A stretch of 64,000 nt of DNA, from the NCBI GenBank assembly GCA_965279205.1, contig OZ257144.1, positions 1,116,001-1,180,000 on the forward strand, in the 5' to 3' direction. The stretch comes from UBA7672 sp965279205 (GTDB lineage: Bacteria > Pseudomonadota > Alphaproteobacteria > Caulobacterales > Hyphomonadaceae). This document shows positions 51,772 to 61,237 of the stretch, piece after piece. Position 1 is the stretch's first letter; every line of letters begins with the position of its first letter. Under the pieces are notes generated by a model that ran no database searches, was not told the DNA's origin, and was given only the letters and a program-made list of their open reading frames with translations. A program made the translations under genes and the position numbers.

Positions 51772-53708
51772 GCTGCATCTCCTTGTTTTGAAGCACCGGT
51801 GAATTGGGCGACCAGGCCCAGCAGGTCGCGAACGACCACAGGCTTTGCGAGGGCGGCGTTGAAACCGGATTTCCGGTAGAATGATTCCGTGAGAGCTTCT
51901 CCAGATGCGGTGAAGGCAACGATCGGCGTATTCGAATTCGGACCGCGCCGCTCACGTAGCACCCTCGCCACCTCATCGCCTGGCATCTGGGGCATACGCA
52001 GATCGAGTAAGATGAGATCGAATGGCCACGTTGTCGCCGCTTCGATCGCCGCAGGACCATCGGTCACTTCGGTTACGTTCGAGCCCACGCTTTCGAGCAC
52101 CACCCGTACGAGTTGACGGATCGAAGCATTGTCGTCGGCAACGAGAATTCTGGCGTTTATCCCTGACAGCTCATACGCCTCGTTCGCAAGCACAAGGCCG
52201 TCTGCCGGGGTGGCGGGTATGCGGAAGGAAAACACCGACCCAACGCCAGGTTGGCTCGCGACCGAGATGTCGCCGCCAACCGCTTCAACGAGTCCCTTGC
52301 AGATCGCGAGGCCAAGCCCAGCGCCACCGTGCTCGCGAGTCGAGCTACCATCGACTTGCGAGAATCTACGAAACAGTTTTCCAATCTCGGTCGCGGGGAT
52401 CCCCGTGCCGGTGTCCTCGACGCTGACCGAAAGCTTCTCCTCGCTCGCGTCAAATTCAACCGTGAGCCGGACAAGGCCCGCGTCGGTGAACTTCACCGCG
52501 TTGCCGATGAGGTTGATCAGGATTTGGCGATAAACGTCCGGATCGATCATCGCGAAGGGCGGAACGCCATCCGCTTCGACGAATTCAAGCCGCACGCCTT
52601 TGGTTTCGGCAACAAGTGCGAGGAGGTCCAGGCATTCACGTGCGATCTGCGTTGGAGAACAGACTTGTGGCGTGATGGTAAACTGCCCGGCCTCCAGCCG
52701 CGAGAAATCAAGTATGCCGTTGATGAGCGACAGCAGCGCTCGCCCAGCGCTGTCGATGCGCTCGGTGTATCGTCGAAGCGGTTCGGGCAAATTTTGCGCT
52801 TCGGCAAGAAGGCTAGAGTATCCAATGATCGCCGTTAGAGGTGTACGCAGTTCGTGGCTAATGTTCGAAAGGAACTCCGCTTTTACACGGGTGGACGCTT
52901 CCGCAGCCTCCTTCGCCGCGAGCAGTTTGTGGTCTAGCGCCTTTCGTTCGCTGACGTCGCGCAAATTGTCCTGGATCTCGATCAGGGCTCCTGTCGTTGG
53001 GTCGAATACGCCGCGGGGATTTGCTTCAAGCCACACCTCGCGTCCGTCCTTGGCGATCGCACGATACTCGTATTGAAGCGGGCCTGCATTTTTGCCTCGC
53101 CTGATATGCTCTGCGAACGCGAGGCGCACGCGTGAACGGTCGTCGGGATGGATGAGCTCGGAGGCTTCACGGCCAATGAGTTCTTCCGCTTCAAAGCCGA
53201 GCAACTTTCGAATCCCCGAGGTCAGAAAGCTAAACGTTCCATCTGGGCGACAACACGCGATGACATCGAAAGAATTCTCGGCCAGCAGGCGATATCGAGC
53301 TCCGCTCTCGGCGAGGGCCCTTGCGGCGGCGATGCTATCGGTAACGTCGTGCACTGTGCCGTAGATGGCCAACACCCGGCCGTCGGGCGCTAACTCGGAG
53401 GCGTTGCGGGCCTCGATGTAACGAACCTCTCCCGAAGGCTGGACAATCCGCGATGCGGATCGCGCAGAACCGCCCAGCACGTTCGCTTTCAGATTGGCAT
53501 CTGCTGCGGCACGGTCATCGGCATGTACAAACTGCATAACGTATTCGAGCGAGGGGATTGGTCCCGGTGCCAAGCCGAAAATCTTGTACATGTTAGGCGA
53601 CCAGCGGATTGCTTGGGTTTCGACATCCATCATCCAGTATCCGACGCTGGCGAGCTCTTCGGCCATATCGGCCCAGTGAAGCGCGACCTGTGGTTCGATG
53701 GAACGCAT
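51768..53708 (-). CDS. PAS-domain hybrid histidine kinase
   Basis: With the ATG at 53706-53708 the product has 646 residues: two PAS domains (about residues 15-130 and 140-260, with FGLAPGPIPSLEYVMQFVHADD and FDVIACCRPDGTFSFLTSG in parts), HisKA with His285 in ISHELRTPLTA, HATPase (LINLIGNAVKFTDAGLV, DTGTGIPATEIG, GGAGLGLAI) and a C-terminal receiver (ILVADDNASIRQLVR, ILLDLRMPQMPGDE, KP near the end). No membrane helix is present. It is translated together with the single-domain response regulator that follows. A TTG start at 53771 is the alternative. Confidence 0.92.
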   Translation of the reverse strand: MRSIEPQVALHWADMAEELASVGYWMMDVETQAIRWSPNMYKIFGLAPGPIPSLEYVMQFVHADDRAAADANLKANVLGGSARSASRIVQPSGEVRYIEARNASELAPDGRVLAIYGTVHDVTDSIAAARALAESGARYRLLAENSFDVIACCRPDGTFSFLTSGIRKLLGFEAEELIGREASELIHPDDRSRVRLAFAEHIRRGKNAGPLQYEYRAIAKDGREVWLEANPRGVFDPTTGALIEIQDNLRDVSERKALDHKLLAAKEAAEASTRVKAEFLSNISHELRTPLTAIIGYSSLLAEAQNLPEPLRRYTERIDSAGRALLSLINGILDFSRLEAGQFTITPQVCSPTQIARECLDLLALVAETKGVRLEFVEADGVPPFAMIDPDVYRQILINLIGNAVKFTDAGLVRLTVEFDASEEKLSVSVEDTGTGIPATEIGKLFRRFSQVDGSSTREHGGAGLGLAICKGLVEAVGGDISVASQPGVGSVFSFRIPATPADGLVLANEAYELSGINARILVADDNASIRQLVRVVLESVGSNVTEVTDGPAAIEAATTWPFDLILLDLRMPQMPGDEVARVLRERRGPNSNTPIVAFTASGEALTESFYRKSGFNAALAKPVVVRDLLGLVAQFTGASKQGDAA

Positions 53709-53893
53709 TGTTTCGCTTGCCCCGCAGAGTCCCAACCCGCGTGACTCGTTTGCATGTGCGCTAGACAACAAAGGGTAATCCGCCCCCCTTCGTCCTCATA
53801 CCCAATCGCCGCACCTCAACCCATTCTGAGTAAGAGTGCTTGTGCTTCCCATTGGGGTAAGCACTATCAGCTGCCGCTTCGATAACGAGACTT

Positions 53894-53923
53894 GCTACAT
53901 TCATGATGATCATTGTGAGTAGC
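53894..53923. promoter_or_regulatory. Nested palindrome upstream of the winged-helix gene
   Basis: GCTAC (53894-53898) and GTAGC (53919-53923) flank ATGAT-G-ATCAT (53903-53913), a 30-bp nested inverted repeat about 40-70 nt before the start codon of the winged-helix protein. It may be an autoregulatory operator. No experiment or family consensus supports this. Confidence 0.35.
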
Positions 53924-53963
53924 TATGTCCGCTTGTTTCGAGCCGTCCGGATAAGGTCTCAGA

Positions 53964-54431
53964 ATGCTCCCTGATCACGTTCGTCCACGGGCCTTCGCGG
54001 CAGTCGAGCTGCTACTGGATATGCTTCACGGTGCGCGCTCGGTCATCCATCTCGATCTCGAAAGTATCGTCATCTACTTCAGCATTGCGGAAGCCTCGAT
54101 GCGGCCGTTGGTGTTGGGGTCGGATGTGCCTGACCACGTTCGTCGTGCGGTGAAGCCGCCAGAGGATTATCGTGGAGCGATCTCGCGGCTGCTGATCGCG
54201 GACAGAACAGGCCTAGCAAGAGAGACGGTGCGCCGGAAGATCAACAAACTGGTAAAAGCCGGCCTGCTGACGGAAGACGATCAGGGACGTGTGCGCACAC
54301 TCCGGAATCTCGACGACCCCGCGATGCAAAAGGCGTCCGACGACGCTTTCGCAGCGGTTCAGCGATACGACGCTCGTTTGCGCCAGCTCGGAACCGCCGG
54401 GGTGACGAGAGCTGGCGATCCCGGCTCATAG
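53964..54431 (+). CDS. Winged-helix (MarR-like) regulator
   Basis: The 155-residue product has helices around a winged-helix motif: ISRLLIADRTGLARETVRRKINKLVKAGLLTEDDQGRV (about residues 72-110) is a clear recognition-helix and wing segment. The N-terminal helices (VHPRAF...ELLLDMLHGARSVIHLDLES) may form a dimer interface as in MarR-type or similar regulators. The gene is divergent from the hybrid kinase, separated by 255 nt. Ligand and targets are unknown. Confidence 0.72.
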   Translation: MLPDHVRPRAFAAVELLLDMLHGARSVIHLDLESIVIYFSIAEASMRPLVLGSDVPDHVRRAVKPPEDYRGAISRLLIADRTGLARETVRRKINKLVKAGLLTEDDQGRVRTLRNLDDPAMQKASDDAFAAVQRYDARLRQLGTAGVTRAGDPGS

Positions 54432-54560
54432 TCCAGTCGACTTAGAAGGCGACGTTCAAATCGCGCAGGGTCCTTCACCCAAGTGGGGAGCCGCAACCTA
54501 ACGAGACCCAGGCGTGTCGCGTCATCGCCCGCGAAGTATTTCCAGATATAACTATACCGC

Positions 54561-54589
54561 CTCCGTTCACGGGGAGGGGATCAGCTTTT
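54561..54589. repeat. Copy of the CTCCGTTC...GGGGAGGGGATCAGC repeat
   Basis: This 29-nt stretch matches 50285-50313 with one substitution (C versus A). It lies 11 nt beyond the stop codon of the first M13 peptidase gene. The hairpin CTCC/GGAG part might work as a weak terminator here. Confidence 0.6.
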
Positions 54590-54599
54590 CAGGTGGCCG

Positions 54600-56732
54600 C
54601 TACCACAGCCGGATGCGGTCTTCGGGCTTCAGGTAGAGCCGGTCGCCGGGCTGGACGTTGAAGGCGGCGTACCAGGCGTCCATGTTCCGGACGACGCCGT
54701 TGACGCGGTAGCGGTTGGGGGCGTGGCTGTCGCCGTCGAGCATGGCGCGGGCGAGTTCCTCGCGCATCTTGCCGCGATAGCCGCGGGCGTAGGCGATGAA
54801 GAAGCGCTGGTCGCCGGTGAGGCCCTTGATGACAGGCGCTGCCTTGCCGCCAAGCGAGGCATGGTAGGCGGCGTAGGAGATTTCGAGGCCGGCGAGATCG
54901 CCGATATTCTCGCCGAGCGTGCCGAGGCCATTCACGCATGCGCCGAACCAGGGGCAGTAGGCGTTGTATTGCCGGATCAGGTCGTTGGACTTCACGAGGA
55001 AGCGCGCGTCGGTGTCCTCGGTCCACCAGTTGCGGGTTTTTCCCGTTTCATCGAACTGGCGGCCCATGTCGTCGAAGCCGTGGCTCATCTCGTGGCCGAT
55101 GATGGCGCCGATGCCGCCATAGTTCTCAGCTGCATCCGCGTCCGGATCGAAGAAGGGCGGCTGGAGGATGCCGGCGGGCAGGACGAAGGTGTTGGCGAGA
55201 GGATTGTAGAAGGCGTTGATCACGTGCGGCGGCGTCGGCCAGCGCGCACGGTCGACCGGCTTGTTGAGGTCGGCGGCCTGCTCGCGCCAATCGAAATCGT
55301 AGATGTTGTATAGGCTTTCGATCAGCTTGCCGGGCTCGATCTTGACGCCGGACAGATCACGCCAGGTGTCGGGCTGGCCGACCATCTGCTTGAGCGCGGT
55401 GAGCTTGTTGAGCGCTTCCTTGCGGGTTGCCTCGTCCATCCAGTCGAGCGCCCGCATGCGCGTTTCGAAGGATGAGCGGATGTTGCTGACGATCGTGTCG
55501 ATGGCCTTGCGGTCTTTGGTTCCGAAATTGCGCGTTGCGTAGAGCTGTCCAACGCCGTCGCCGAGATAGTCGTTGAGGACGCCGACCGACCATTGCCAGC
55601 GCGGCAATTCCTCCTGCACGCCGGCGAGCTGGCGCGTGAAGAAGTCGAACGAGGGGTCGGCGAAGGCGCGGGGCAGGTAGGCGGCGAACTGGTTGGCGAA
55701 ATGGAATTCCATCCACGTCTTCCAGTCCTCCAGCTTTTCCTTGCGAATCAGATCTGCGCAGGCCGCGACGGCCGTGCCGTCGGTGACAACATAAAGCTTG
55801 GCGCCGGTGAAATTGGCTTCGCCGAGGAAGAGGTCCCAGTCGAGGCCAGGCGCAAAGCTCTTGAGCCCGGACAGCGTGGTCGGGCGCAGGGTTTCTTCTG
55901 CGCTGAGGCTGCGGTCGATGTCGGTGTGGGCCAGCGCGATCTTGCGCTCGAGCGCATAGATGCGGGCGGCCGCGCCTTCGGGATCGGGATTGCCGATCAG
56001 GCGCATGACGGTCGCGACATACTTGCGGTAGGAGACGCGCAGCGCCTCGTCCCTGACGCCGAAGCCGAGATAGTAGCCGCGATGCGGCATGCCGAGGCCG
56101 GACTGTGACACCCAGATGGCGTTGCGATCGGGGTCGACCGGGCTGGGCGCAATGCCGGCGCCCACGGGCGAGGCGTAGCCGATGACGCCCATCAGGCGCA
56201 TCAGGTCGTTGACGTTGGAGACCGCGCGGATGCGGTCGAGGTGCGGCTTGAGCGGTTCGATGCCGCGCTTCTCGATGGTCGCTTCGTCCATAGCCGCGGC
56301 ATAGAGATCCGCGACCTTGCGTTCGAGCGTTCCGGCGGCGGGTTTGGCGGCGATCAGCTGTTCGGCCAGCGCACGCACATCGGCGTCCGATTTTTCCGAC
56401 AGCTCTTCGGTGAAGCCCATCGAAGCCTTGTCGGCGGGCAGCTTGTAGGCGGCGAGCCAGTCGCGATTGACGTAGCCGTAGAAGTCGTCCCCGGCCTCCA
56501 GGATCACCGTGGACGGGAGCGGGTCGTCATCGCTTGTAGCGGGCAGGCCGGAGAGCTGTTCGAGGTTGACCCCCTGACCGGGTAGAAGCTGGGGCGGCGT
56601 CGCCGGAAGGATGGCGAGTTCCGGCGGCATCGCAGTCGCGGCGGTCTGGGATGCAGGCGAGGAGCAGGCAGCGAGCGCGAGCAGCGAGGCGCCGATCGCA
56701 GCGCCCAGTCTTTGAAGAACCCTGACGGACAC
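54600..56732 (-). CDS. M13 family zinc metallopeptidase, lipoprotein (copy 1)
   Basis: With a GTG start at 56732 (AGGGGG just upstream) the product has 710 residues: a lipoprotein signal ending LLALAAC, an N-terminal M13 domain and the C-terminal catalytic domain with HEMSHGFDDMGRQFD (HExxH), GENIGDLAGLEISY (the third zinc ligand Glu) and the terminal PEDRIRLW. M13 (neprilysin/PepO type) enzymes cleave peptides up to a few tens of residues. It is expected in the periplasm or outer membrane. An ATG at 56804 would lengthen it by 24 residues. It is the most diverged of three tandem paralogs. Confidence 0.9.
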   Translation of the reverse strand: MSVRVLQRLGAAIGASLLALAACSSPASQTAATAMPPELAILPATPPQLLPGQGVNLEQLSGLPATSDDDPLPSTVILEAGDDFYGYVNRDWLAAYKLPADKASMGFTEELSEKSDADVRALAEQLIAAKPAAGTLERKVADLYAAAMDEATIEKRGIEPLKPHLDRIRAVSNVNDLMRLMGVIGYASPVGAGIAPSPVDPDRNAIWVSQSGLGMPHRGYYLGFGVRDEALRVSYRKYVATVMRLIGNPDPEGAAARIYALERKIALAHTDIDRSLSAEETLRPTTLSGLKSFAPGLDWDLFLGEANFTGAKLYVVTDGTAVAACADLIRKEKLEDWKTWMEFHFANQFAAYLPRAFADPSFDFFTRQLAGVQEELPRWQWSVGVLNDYLGDGVGQLYATRNFGTKDRKAIDTIVSNIRSSFETRMRALDWMDEATRKEALNKLTALKQMVGQPDTWRDLSGVKIEPGKLIESLYNIYDFDWREQAADLNKPVDRARWPTPPHVINAFYNPLANTFVLPAGILQPPFFDPDADAAENYGGIGAIIGHEMSHGFDDMGRQFDETGKTRNWWTEDTDARFLVKSNDLIRQYNAYCPWFGACVNGLGTLGENIGDLAGLEISYAAYHASLGGKAAPVIKGLTGDQRFFIAYARGYRGKMREELARAMLDGDSHAPNRYRVNGVVRNMDAWYAAFNVQPGDRLYLKPEDRIRLW

Positions 56733-56805
56733 GAGGCCCCCTTGTGGAGTTTGGCCAAGTCTTGTTGAGGCGATGTTTAAGTCAAGCTCATGGCGCAGGT
56801 TCAAA

Positions 56806-56836
56806 AGAAAAGCCCGCGATCCGGAGATCGCGGGCC
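56806..56836 (-). terminator. Intrinsic terminator after M13 copy 2
   Basis: On the minus strand GCCCGCGATC-TCCG-GATCGCGGGC forms a perfect 10-bp stem followed by TTTTCTTTTG. It lies 40 nt past the stop of the M13 gene at 56876-58924 and is a textbook terminator, so copy 1 needs its own promoter. Confidence 0.92.
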
Positions 56837-56875
56837 CTTTGTCGCGCGGGGGCCGGACAGGCGCCGGCGCGCCGG

Positions 56876-58924
56876 TTACCAGATGCGGACGCGTTTATCC
56901 GGCGCGAGATACATCTTGTCGCCTTCCTTGACGCCGAAGGCGTCATACCAGGCGTCGATGTTAGGCATGACGCCGTTGACGCGGTATTCCGGCGGCGAGT
57001 GAGGATCGAGCGTCAGCAGGCGACGGGCGGCGTCTTCACGCGCCATTGCACGCCACACCTGGGCCCAGGACAGGAAGAAGCGCTGGTCGCCGGTGTAGTC
57101 GACGCCGTTGACGCTGATCACCGGAGCTTCCTTGTCGCCAAGCGATTGCTTGTAAGCGGTGTAGGCCATGATCATGCCGCCGAGATCGCCGATGTTCTCG
57201 CCGGTCGTCAGCTTGCCGATGATGCACTGGTCTGGGAACGGACAATAGCCGTCATACTGCTTGTTGAGCTGGTCGGCGGCGGTGAGGAATTTCGCCTTCG
57301 TTTCCGCGGTCCACCAGTCGCGCTGCACGCCCTTGTCGTCGAAGGCCGAGCCCTGGTCGTCGAAGCCATGGCCGATCTCGTGGCCGATGACCGCGCCGAT
57401 CGCACCATAGTTCACCGCTGCGTCTGCGTTCACATCGAAGAAGGGCGGTTGCAGGATGCCAGCCGGGAAGGTGATCTGGTTCATCAGCGGGTTGTAGGAC
57501 GCGTTCACGGTCTGCGCGTTCATGTCCCACTCTTCGCGATCAACCGGGCCGCCAAGCTGGGCGACCTGGCGGTTCCACTCGAACTGCCGCGCGCTCATGA
57601 CGTTTTCGAACAGCTTGGCCTTGTCGATCTGCATGGCGGAGTAATCGCGCCACTTGCTCGGATAGCCGACGCGGACCTCGAAGTTTGCGAGCTTCTTCAG
57701 CGCCTCGGTGCGGGTCGGGTCGTCCATCCAGGTGAGGCCCTTGATGCGGGTCTCGAGCGCGGTGTGGAGGTTGCCGACAAGGGCTTCCATCTTGGCCTTG
57801 TTCTCCGGCGGGAAGAACTTGGCGGCATAGGCCTCGCCCAGCGCTTCACCGATATTGCCGTCGATCAGGTTGACGCCGCGCTTCCAGCGGTCGCGCTTGG
57901 CGGTCACGCCGGAGAGCGCCGAGGTAAATGCGAAGTTCGCATCGTCGAACGCCTTGCTCAGGAAAGTCGCGTTGTCGGATGCGATGTGGAAGGTGAGGTA
58001 TTTCTTCCAGACAGCGAGCGGCTGGGTGTCGACCAGCTTGGCGCCAGCAGTGATCGACGTGTCGCCGTAAGCCACCATGTTGGTAAGCGGGGGCAGGCCG
58101 GCGTCGGCCGCGAGCTTGTCGAGATCGATGTTCGGCGTGAGCTTCTTGAAGGTCGCGGCGTCCATGGCCTTGAAAGCCTTGTCGGTCACGCGCAGCTCTT
58201 CCTGCTTCCAGTGGCCCTTGGCGATCTCGGTCTCGAACTTGATCACGGTGTCTGCGCTCTTGGCGGCTTCCTTGTCGCCAAGCAGCTCGAAGATCTTCGT
58301 GACGTAGGCTTTGTAGGCGGCGCGGTATTTGACCTGCGAGTCCGTCTTGCCGAGATAGTATTCGCGGTCAGGCAGGCCGAGGCCGCCCTGGGCGCCCCAC
58401 ACGGCATAACGCGTCGGATCAGCGGTGTCGGCTTCGACGCCGAGGCCGAACGGCGAGGCGTAGCCGACAGTCGCGATGACTTTCAGCAGGTCGGCCTTGG
58501 TGTTGATGGCGTTGATGGTGTCGAGGTAGGGCTTCAGCGGTTCGGCGCCGCGCGTCTCAAGCGTCGCTTCGTCCATCCAGCTGGCATAGAAGTCGGCAGC
58601 TTTCGCGACATTCGTGCCGGCGGCGGGCGGGCTCGCCGCGAAGCCGTCGATAATGCTCTTCACATCGGCTTCGGACTTGTCGCCGAGCGCGTCGAACGAG
58701 CCGAAACGGGCCTTGTCTTCCGGCATCTTGAAAGTCTTGAGCCATGTGCCGTTGGCGTAGCGGAAGAAATCGTCGCCGGGTTTCACAGCGGCGTCGGCGT
58801 TGGTCACATCGATGCCGAAGGCGCCGATGGATGGCTTGGGCGTTTCGACGGCGGGCGCTGGCGTGGAAGGGTTGCAGGCCGAAAGGGCAAGGGCAGAGAC
58901 GGCGGCGAACAGAAGAGTGCGCAT
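56876..58924 (-). CDS. M13 family zinc metallopeptidase, lipoprotein (copy 2)
   Basis: The 682-residue product has a lipoprotein signal (MRTLLFAAVSALALSAC, Cys17) and the full M13 fold: an N-terminal FFRYANGTWLKTF segment, NASYNPLMNQITFPAGILQPPFF, the zinc site VIGHEIGHGFDDQG, GENIGDLGG with the zinc-ligand Glu, and the C-terminal NGVMPNIDAWYDAFGVKEGDKMY with a final RVRIW. It is a zinc oligopeptidase of the periplasm or outer membrane. It is more similar to copy 3 than to copy 1 (shared KPSIGAFGID after the linker). A strong terminator follows it. Confidence 0.95.
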   Translation of the reverse strand: MRTLLFAAVSALALSACNPSTPAPAVETPKPSIGAFGIDVTNADAAVKPGDDFFRYANGTWLKTFKMPEDKARFGSFDALGDKSEADVKSIIDGFAASPPAAGTNVAKAADFYASWMDEATLETRGAEPLKPYLDTINAINTKADLLKVIATVGYASPFGLGVEADTADPTRYAVWGAQGGLGLPDREYYLGKTDSQVKYRAAYKAYVTKIFELLGDKEAAKSADTVIKFETEIAKGHWKQEELRVTDKAFKAMDAATFKKLTPNIDLDKLAADAGLPPLTNMVAYGDTSITAGAKLVDTQPLAVWKKYLTFHIASDNATFLSKAFDDANFAFTSALSGVTAKRDRWKRGVNLIDGNIGEALGEAYAAKFFPPENKAKMEALVGNLHTALETRIKGLTWMDDPTRTEALKKLANFEVRVGYPSKWRDYSAMQIDKAKLFENVMSARQFEWNRQVAQLGGPVDREEWDMNAQTVNASYNPLMNQITFPAGILQPPFFDVNADAAVNYGAIGAVIGHEIGHGFDDQGSAFDDKGVQRDWWTAETKAKFLTAADQLNKQYDGYCPFPDQCIIGKLTTGENIGDLGGMIMAYTAYKQSLGDKEAPVISVNGVDYTGDQRFFLSWAQVWRAMAREDAARRLLTLDPHSPPEYRVNGVMPNIDAWYDAFGVKEGDKMYLAPDKRVRIW

Positions 58925-58947
58925 CAGTTTCCTCGATAAGGTCGCGT

Positions 58948-58985
58948 GAAAGAAAACCGCCCCTCGCTAGTGGCGAAGGGCGGGC
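58948..58985 (-). terminator. Probable intrinsic terminator after M13 copy 3
   Basis: CCGCCC(C)TCGC and GCGA(A)GGGCGG form an interrupted stem with a short loop, followed on the minus strand by TTTTCTTT. It lies just past the stop codon (58992) of the third M13 gene, upstream of copy 2. Confidence 0.75.
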
Positions 58986-58991
58986 TGAAAA

Positions 58992-61043
58992 CTACCAGAT
59001 GTGAACCCGTTCTTCGGGCTTGATGAAGCCCTTGTCGCCTTCCTTCACACCGAACGCCGTGTACCAGGCGTCGATGTTGCGCTCGGGGATCGAGCCGCGC
59101 GCAGCGGCCGGCGAGTGCGGGTCGGTCTTCATCTGGTTGAGCAGGGCGTCGTCACGCTGCATCGCGCGCCAGACCTGGGCGTGGGCCAGGAAGAAGCGCT
59201 GGTCGCCCGTGAAGCCGTCGAGCACCGGGGCTTCCTTGCCGCCAAGCGAGAGCTTGTAGGCGGTGTAGGCCATTTCGAGGCCGCCGAGGTCGCCGAGGTT
59301 CTCGCCCATGGTGAACTTGCCATTGACGCACTCGGTCGGGCTCGCGGGCAGCGGGCAGAAGGCGTTGTACTGCGCCGCGAACTTGTCGGTCGCCGCGACG
59401 AACTTGGCGTTCGTCTCGGGCGTCCACCAGTTGCGGATCTTGCCGGTCTCGTCGAACTCGCGGCCCTGGTCGTCGAAGCCGTGGCCCATCTCGTGGCCGA
59501 TCACCGCGCCGATCGCGCCGTAGTTCACGGCCGAGTCAGCGTTGGGATCGAAGAAGGGCGGCTGCAGGATCGCGGCCGGGAAGGTGATCTGGTTGACCAG
59601 CGGATTGTAGTAGGCGTTCACCGTCTGCGGGTTCATGCCCCACTCTTCGCGGTCGACCGGCTGGCCGAGGCGCGCAACCTGGCGGTTCCATTCGAACTTG
59701 CGTCCGGCGCGGACGTTCTCGAACAGCTTGCCGGCTTCAACCGTGTAGTTGGTGTAGTCGCGCCATTTCACCGGATAGCCGACGCGTGGGTCGAAGGTCG
59801 CCAGTTTCTTCTGGGCTTCGGCGCGGGTGGCATCGTCCATCCACTCGAGCGTCTTCAGGCGCTCGCCCATCGCGGTGCGCAGGTTGGCGACGAGGGTGTC
59901 CATCTTGGCCTTGTTGTCGGCCGGGAAGAATTTCGAGACGTAGATCTCGCCGAGGCCCTCGCCGATCAGGCCGTCGAGCAGCTGGACGCCGCGCTTCCAG
60001 CGATCGCGCTGCACTTCAACGCCCGAGAGCGTCTTGCGGAAGAAGTTGAAGTTCGCTTCGTCGAACGCCTTCGGCAGGTTGGCCGCGTAGTCGTTGGCGA
60101 GGTGGAAGGCGAGATACTTCTTCCAGGCGCCGACGGGCTGGGTGTCAAGCAGCTTGGCGCCGCCGGACAGGGCGGTCGTCTCGTTGACGACGAAGTGCTG
60201 CACGTCGCCGAGGTCGGCCACGGGCAGGAAGATGTCCCAGTCGATCGCGGGGATCATTTTCTTGAGGCCGGCGCGGTCGACCGGGTTGTTGGTCGCCTGC
60301 ACGTCGCGCTGTTTCTCGGGCGCCCAGTGGACGGTCGCGAGCTTGGTCTCGAGCGCGATCACGGAGTCAGCCGAAGCCGCCGGCGTCGCATCGCCGATCA
60401 GTTCGAAGATCTTCGTGACATAGGCTTTGTAGGCGGCGCGGTAGGCGTCGTACTTCTCGCCCTTGTTGAGGTAGTAGTCGCGCACCGGCATGCCGAGGCC
60501 GGCCTGGGTGACGTTGACGACATACTTGGTCGGGTCAGCCGGATCCGGCGAGATGTACATGCCGATCGGGCCCGAATAGTCGATATTGCCCATCAGCTTG
60601 ACGAGGTCGGCCTTGTTGGCTGCGGCGTTGATCGCCGTGAGATCGCCCTTGAGGGCTTCGGTGCCGCGCGCTTCGAGGGCGGCTTCATCCATCCAGGAGT
60701 TGTAGAGGTTCAGCACCTTCTCCTGCACCGAGCCAGCGGTAGGCGCGGTCTTGGTCAGCTCGTCGAGAATGGAGTGGACGTCGTCTTCCGACTTGTCGCG
60801 CAGCTTGTCGAACACGCCATAGCGCGCCTTGTCGGCGGGCATCTTGAAGGTCGCGAGCCAGGTTCCGTTGACGTACTTGTAGAAGTCGTCGCCGGGTTTG
60901 ACCGCGGCATCCATCGCGGCAGTGTCGATGCCGAAGGCGCCGATCGACGGTTTGGGCGCTTCAACTACGGCGGCAGGCTTTTCGGGGCTGCAAGCGGCAA
61001 GCAGCGCGGCCGCGGAAGCGGCAAGAAGCAGAGTCATTCTCAT
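58992..61043 (-). CDS. M13 family zinc metallopeptidase, lipoprotein (copy 3)
   Basis: The ATG at 61041-61043 has GAGGT 6 nt upstream and gives 683 residues. A lipoprotein signal (MRMTLLLAASAAALLAAC, Cys18) is followed by KPSIGAFGID and the M13 domains: NAYYNPLVNQITFPAAILQPPFF, the zinc site VIGHEMGHGFDDQG, GENLGDLGGLEMAY, and a C-terminal FIKPEERVHIW. It is a second close paralog of copy 2 and belongs to a tandem cluster of three. Substrate peptides are unknown. It is divergent from the PhoR-like kinase gene. Confidence 0.95.
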   Translation of the reverse strand: MRMTLLLAASAAALLAACSPEKPAAVVEAPKPSIGAFGIDTAAMDAAVKPGDDFYKYVNGTWLATFKMPADKARYGVFDKLRDKSEDDVHSILDELTKTAPTAGSVQEKVLNLYNSWMDEAALEARGTEALKGDLTAINAAANKADLVKLMGNIDYSGPIGMYISPDPADPTKYVVNVTQAGLGMPVRDYYLNKGEKYDAYRAAYKAYVTKIFELIGDATPAASADSVIALETKLATVHWAPEKQRDVQATNNPVDRAGLKKMIPAIDWDIFLPVADLGDVQHFVVNETTALSGGAKLLDTQPVGAWKKYLAFHLANDYAANLPKAFDEANFNFFRKTLSGVEVQRDRWKRGVQLLDGLIGEGLGEIYVSKFFPADNKAKMDTLVANLRTAMGERLKTLEWMDDATRAEAQKKLATFDPRVGYPVKWRDYTNYTVEAGKLFENVRAGRKFEWNRQVARLGQPVDREEWGMNPQTVNAYYNPLVNQITFPAAILQPPFFDPNADSAVNYGAIGAVIGHEMGHGFDDQGREFDETGKIRNWWTPETNAKFVAATDKFAAQYNAFCPLPASPTECVNGKFTMGENLGDLGGLEMAYTAYKLSLGGKEAPVLDGFTGDQRFFLAHAQVWRAMQRDDALLNQMKTDPHSPAAARGSIPERNIDAWYTAFGVKEGDKGFIKPEERVHIW

Positions 61044-61237
61044 GAGGGCACCTCTGGTGAACGGGTCTTCGCCGGCTGGCGCGGCGGTCGGCACGATCTG
61101 TCCCAGTGGCGGATCGAAGTCAATATTTCTTATCGGGAAACAATAAGCGGACGTAATGCGACAATCGTCGCGTCGAAGGAAAATCACGACAAATCAGGCA
61201 TCTCGATCTAGACTCACCAGCAGCCGTAGAGGGCCAG

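Noticed and set aside
56744..61211. Long plus-strand frames over 700 codons opposite the M13 genes
   Set aside because: They mirror the codon bias of the M13 genes on the other strand and contain no recognisable domain.
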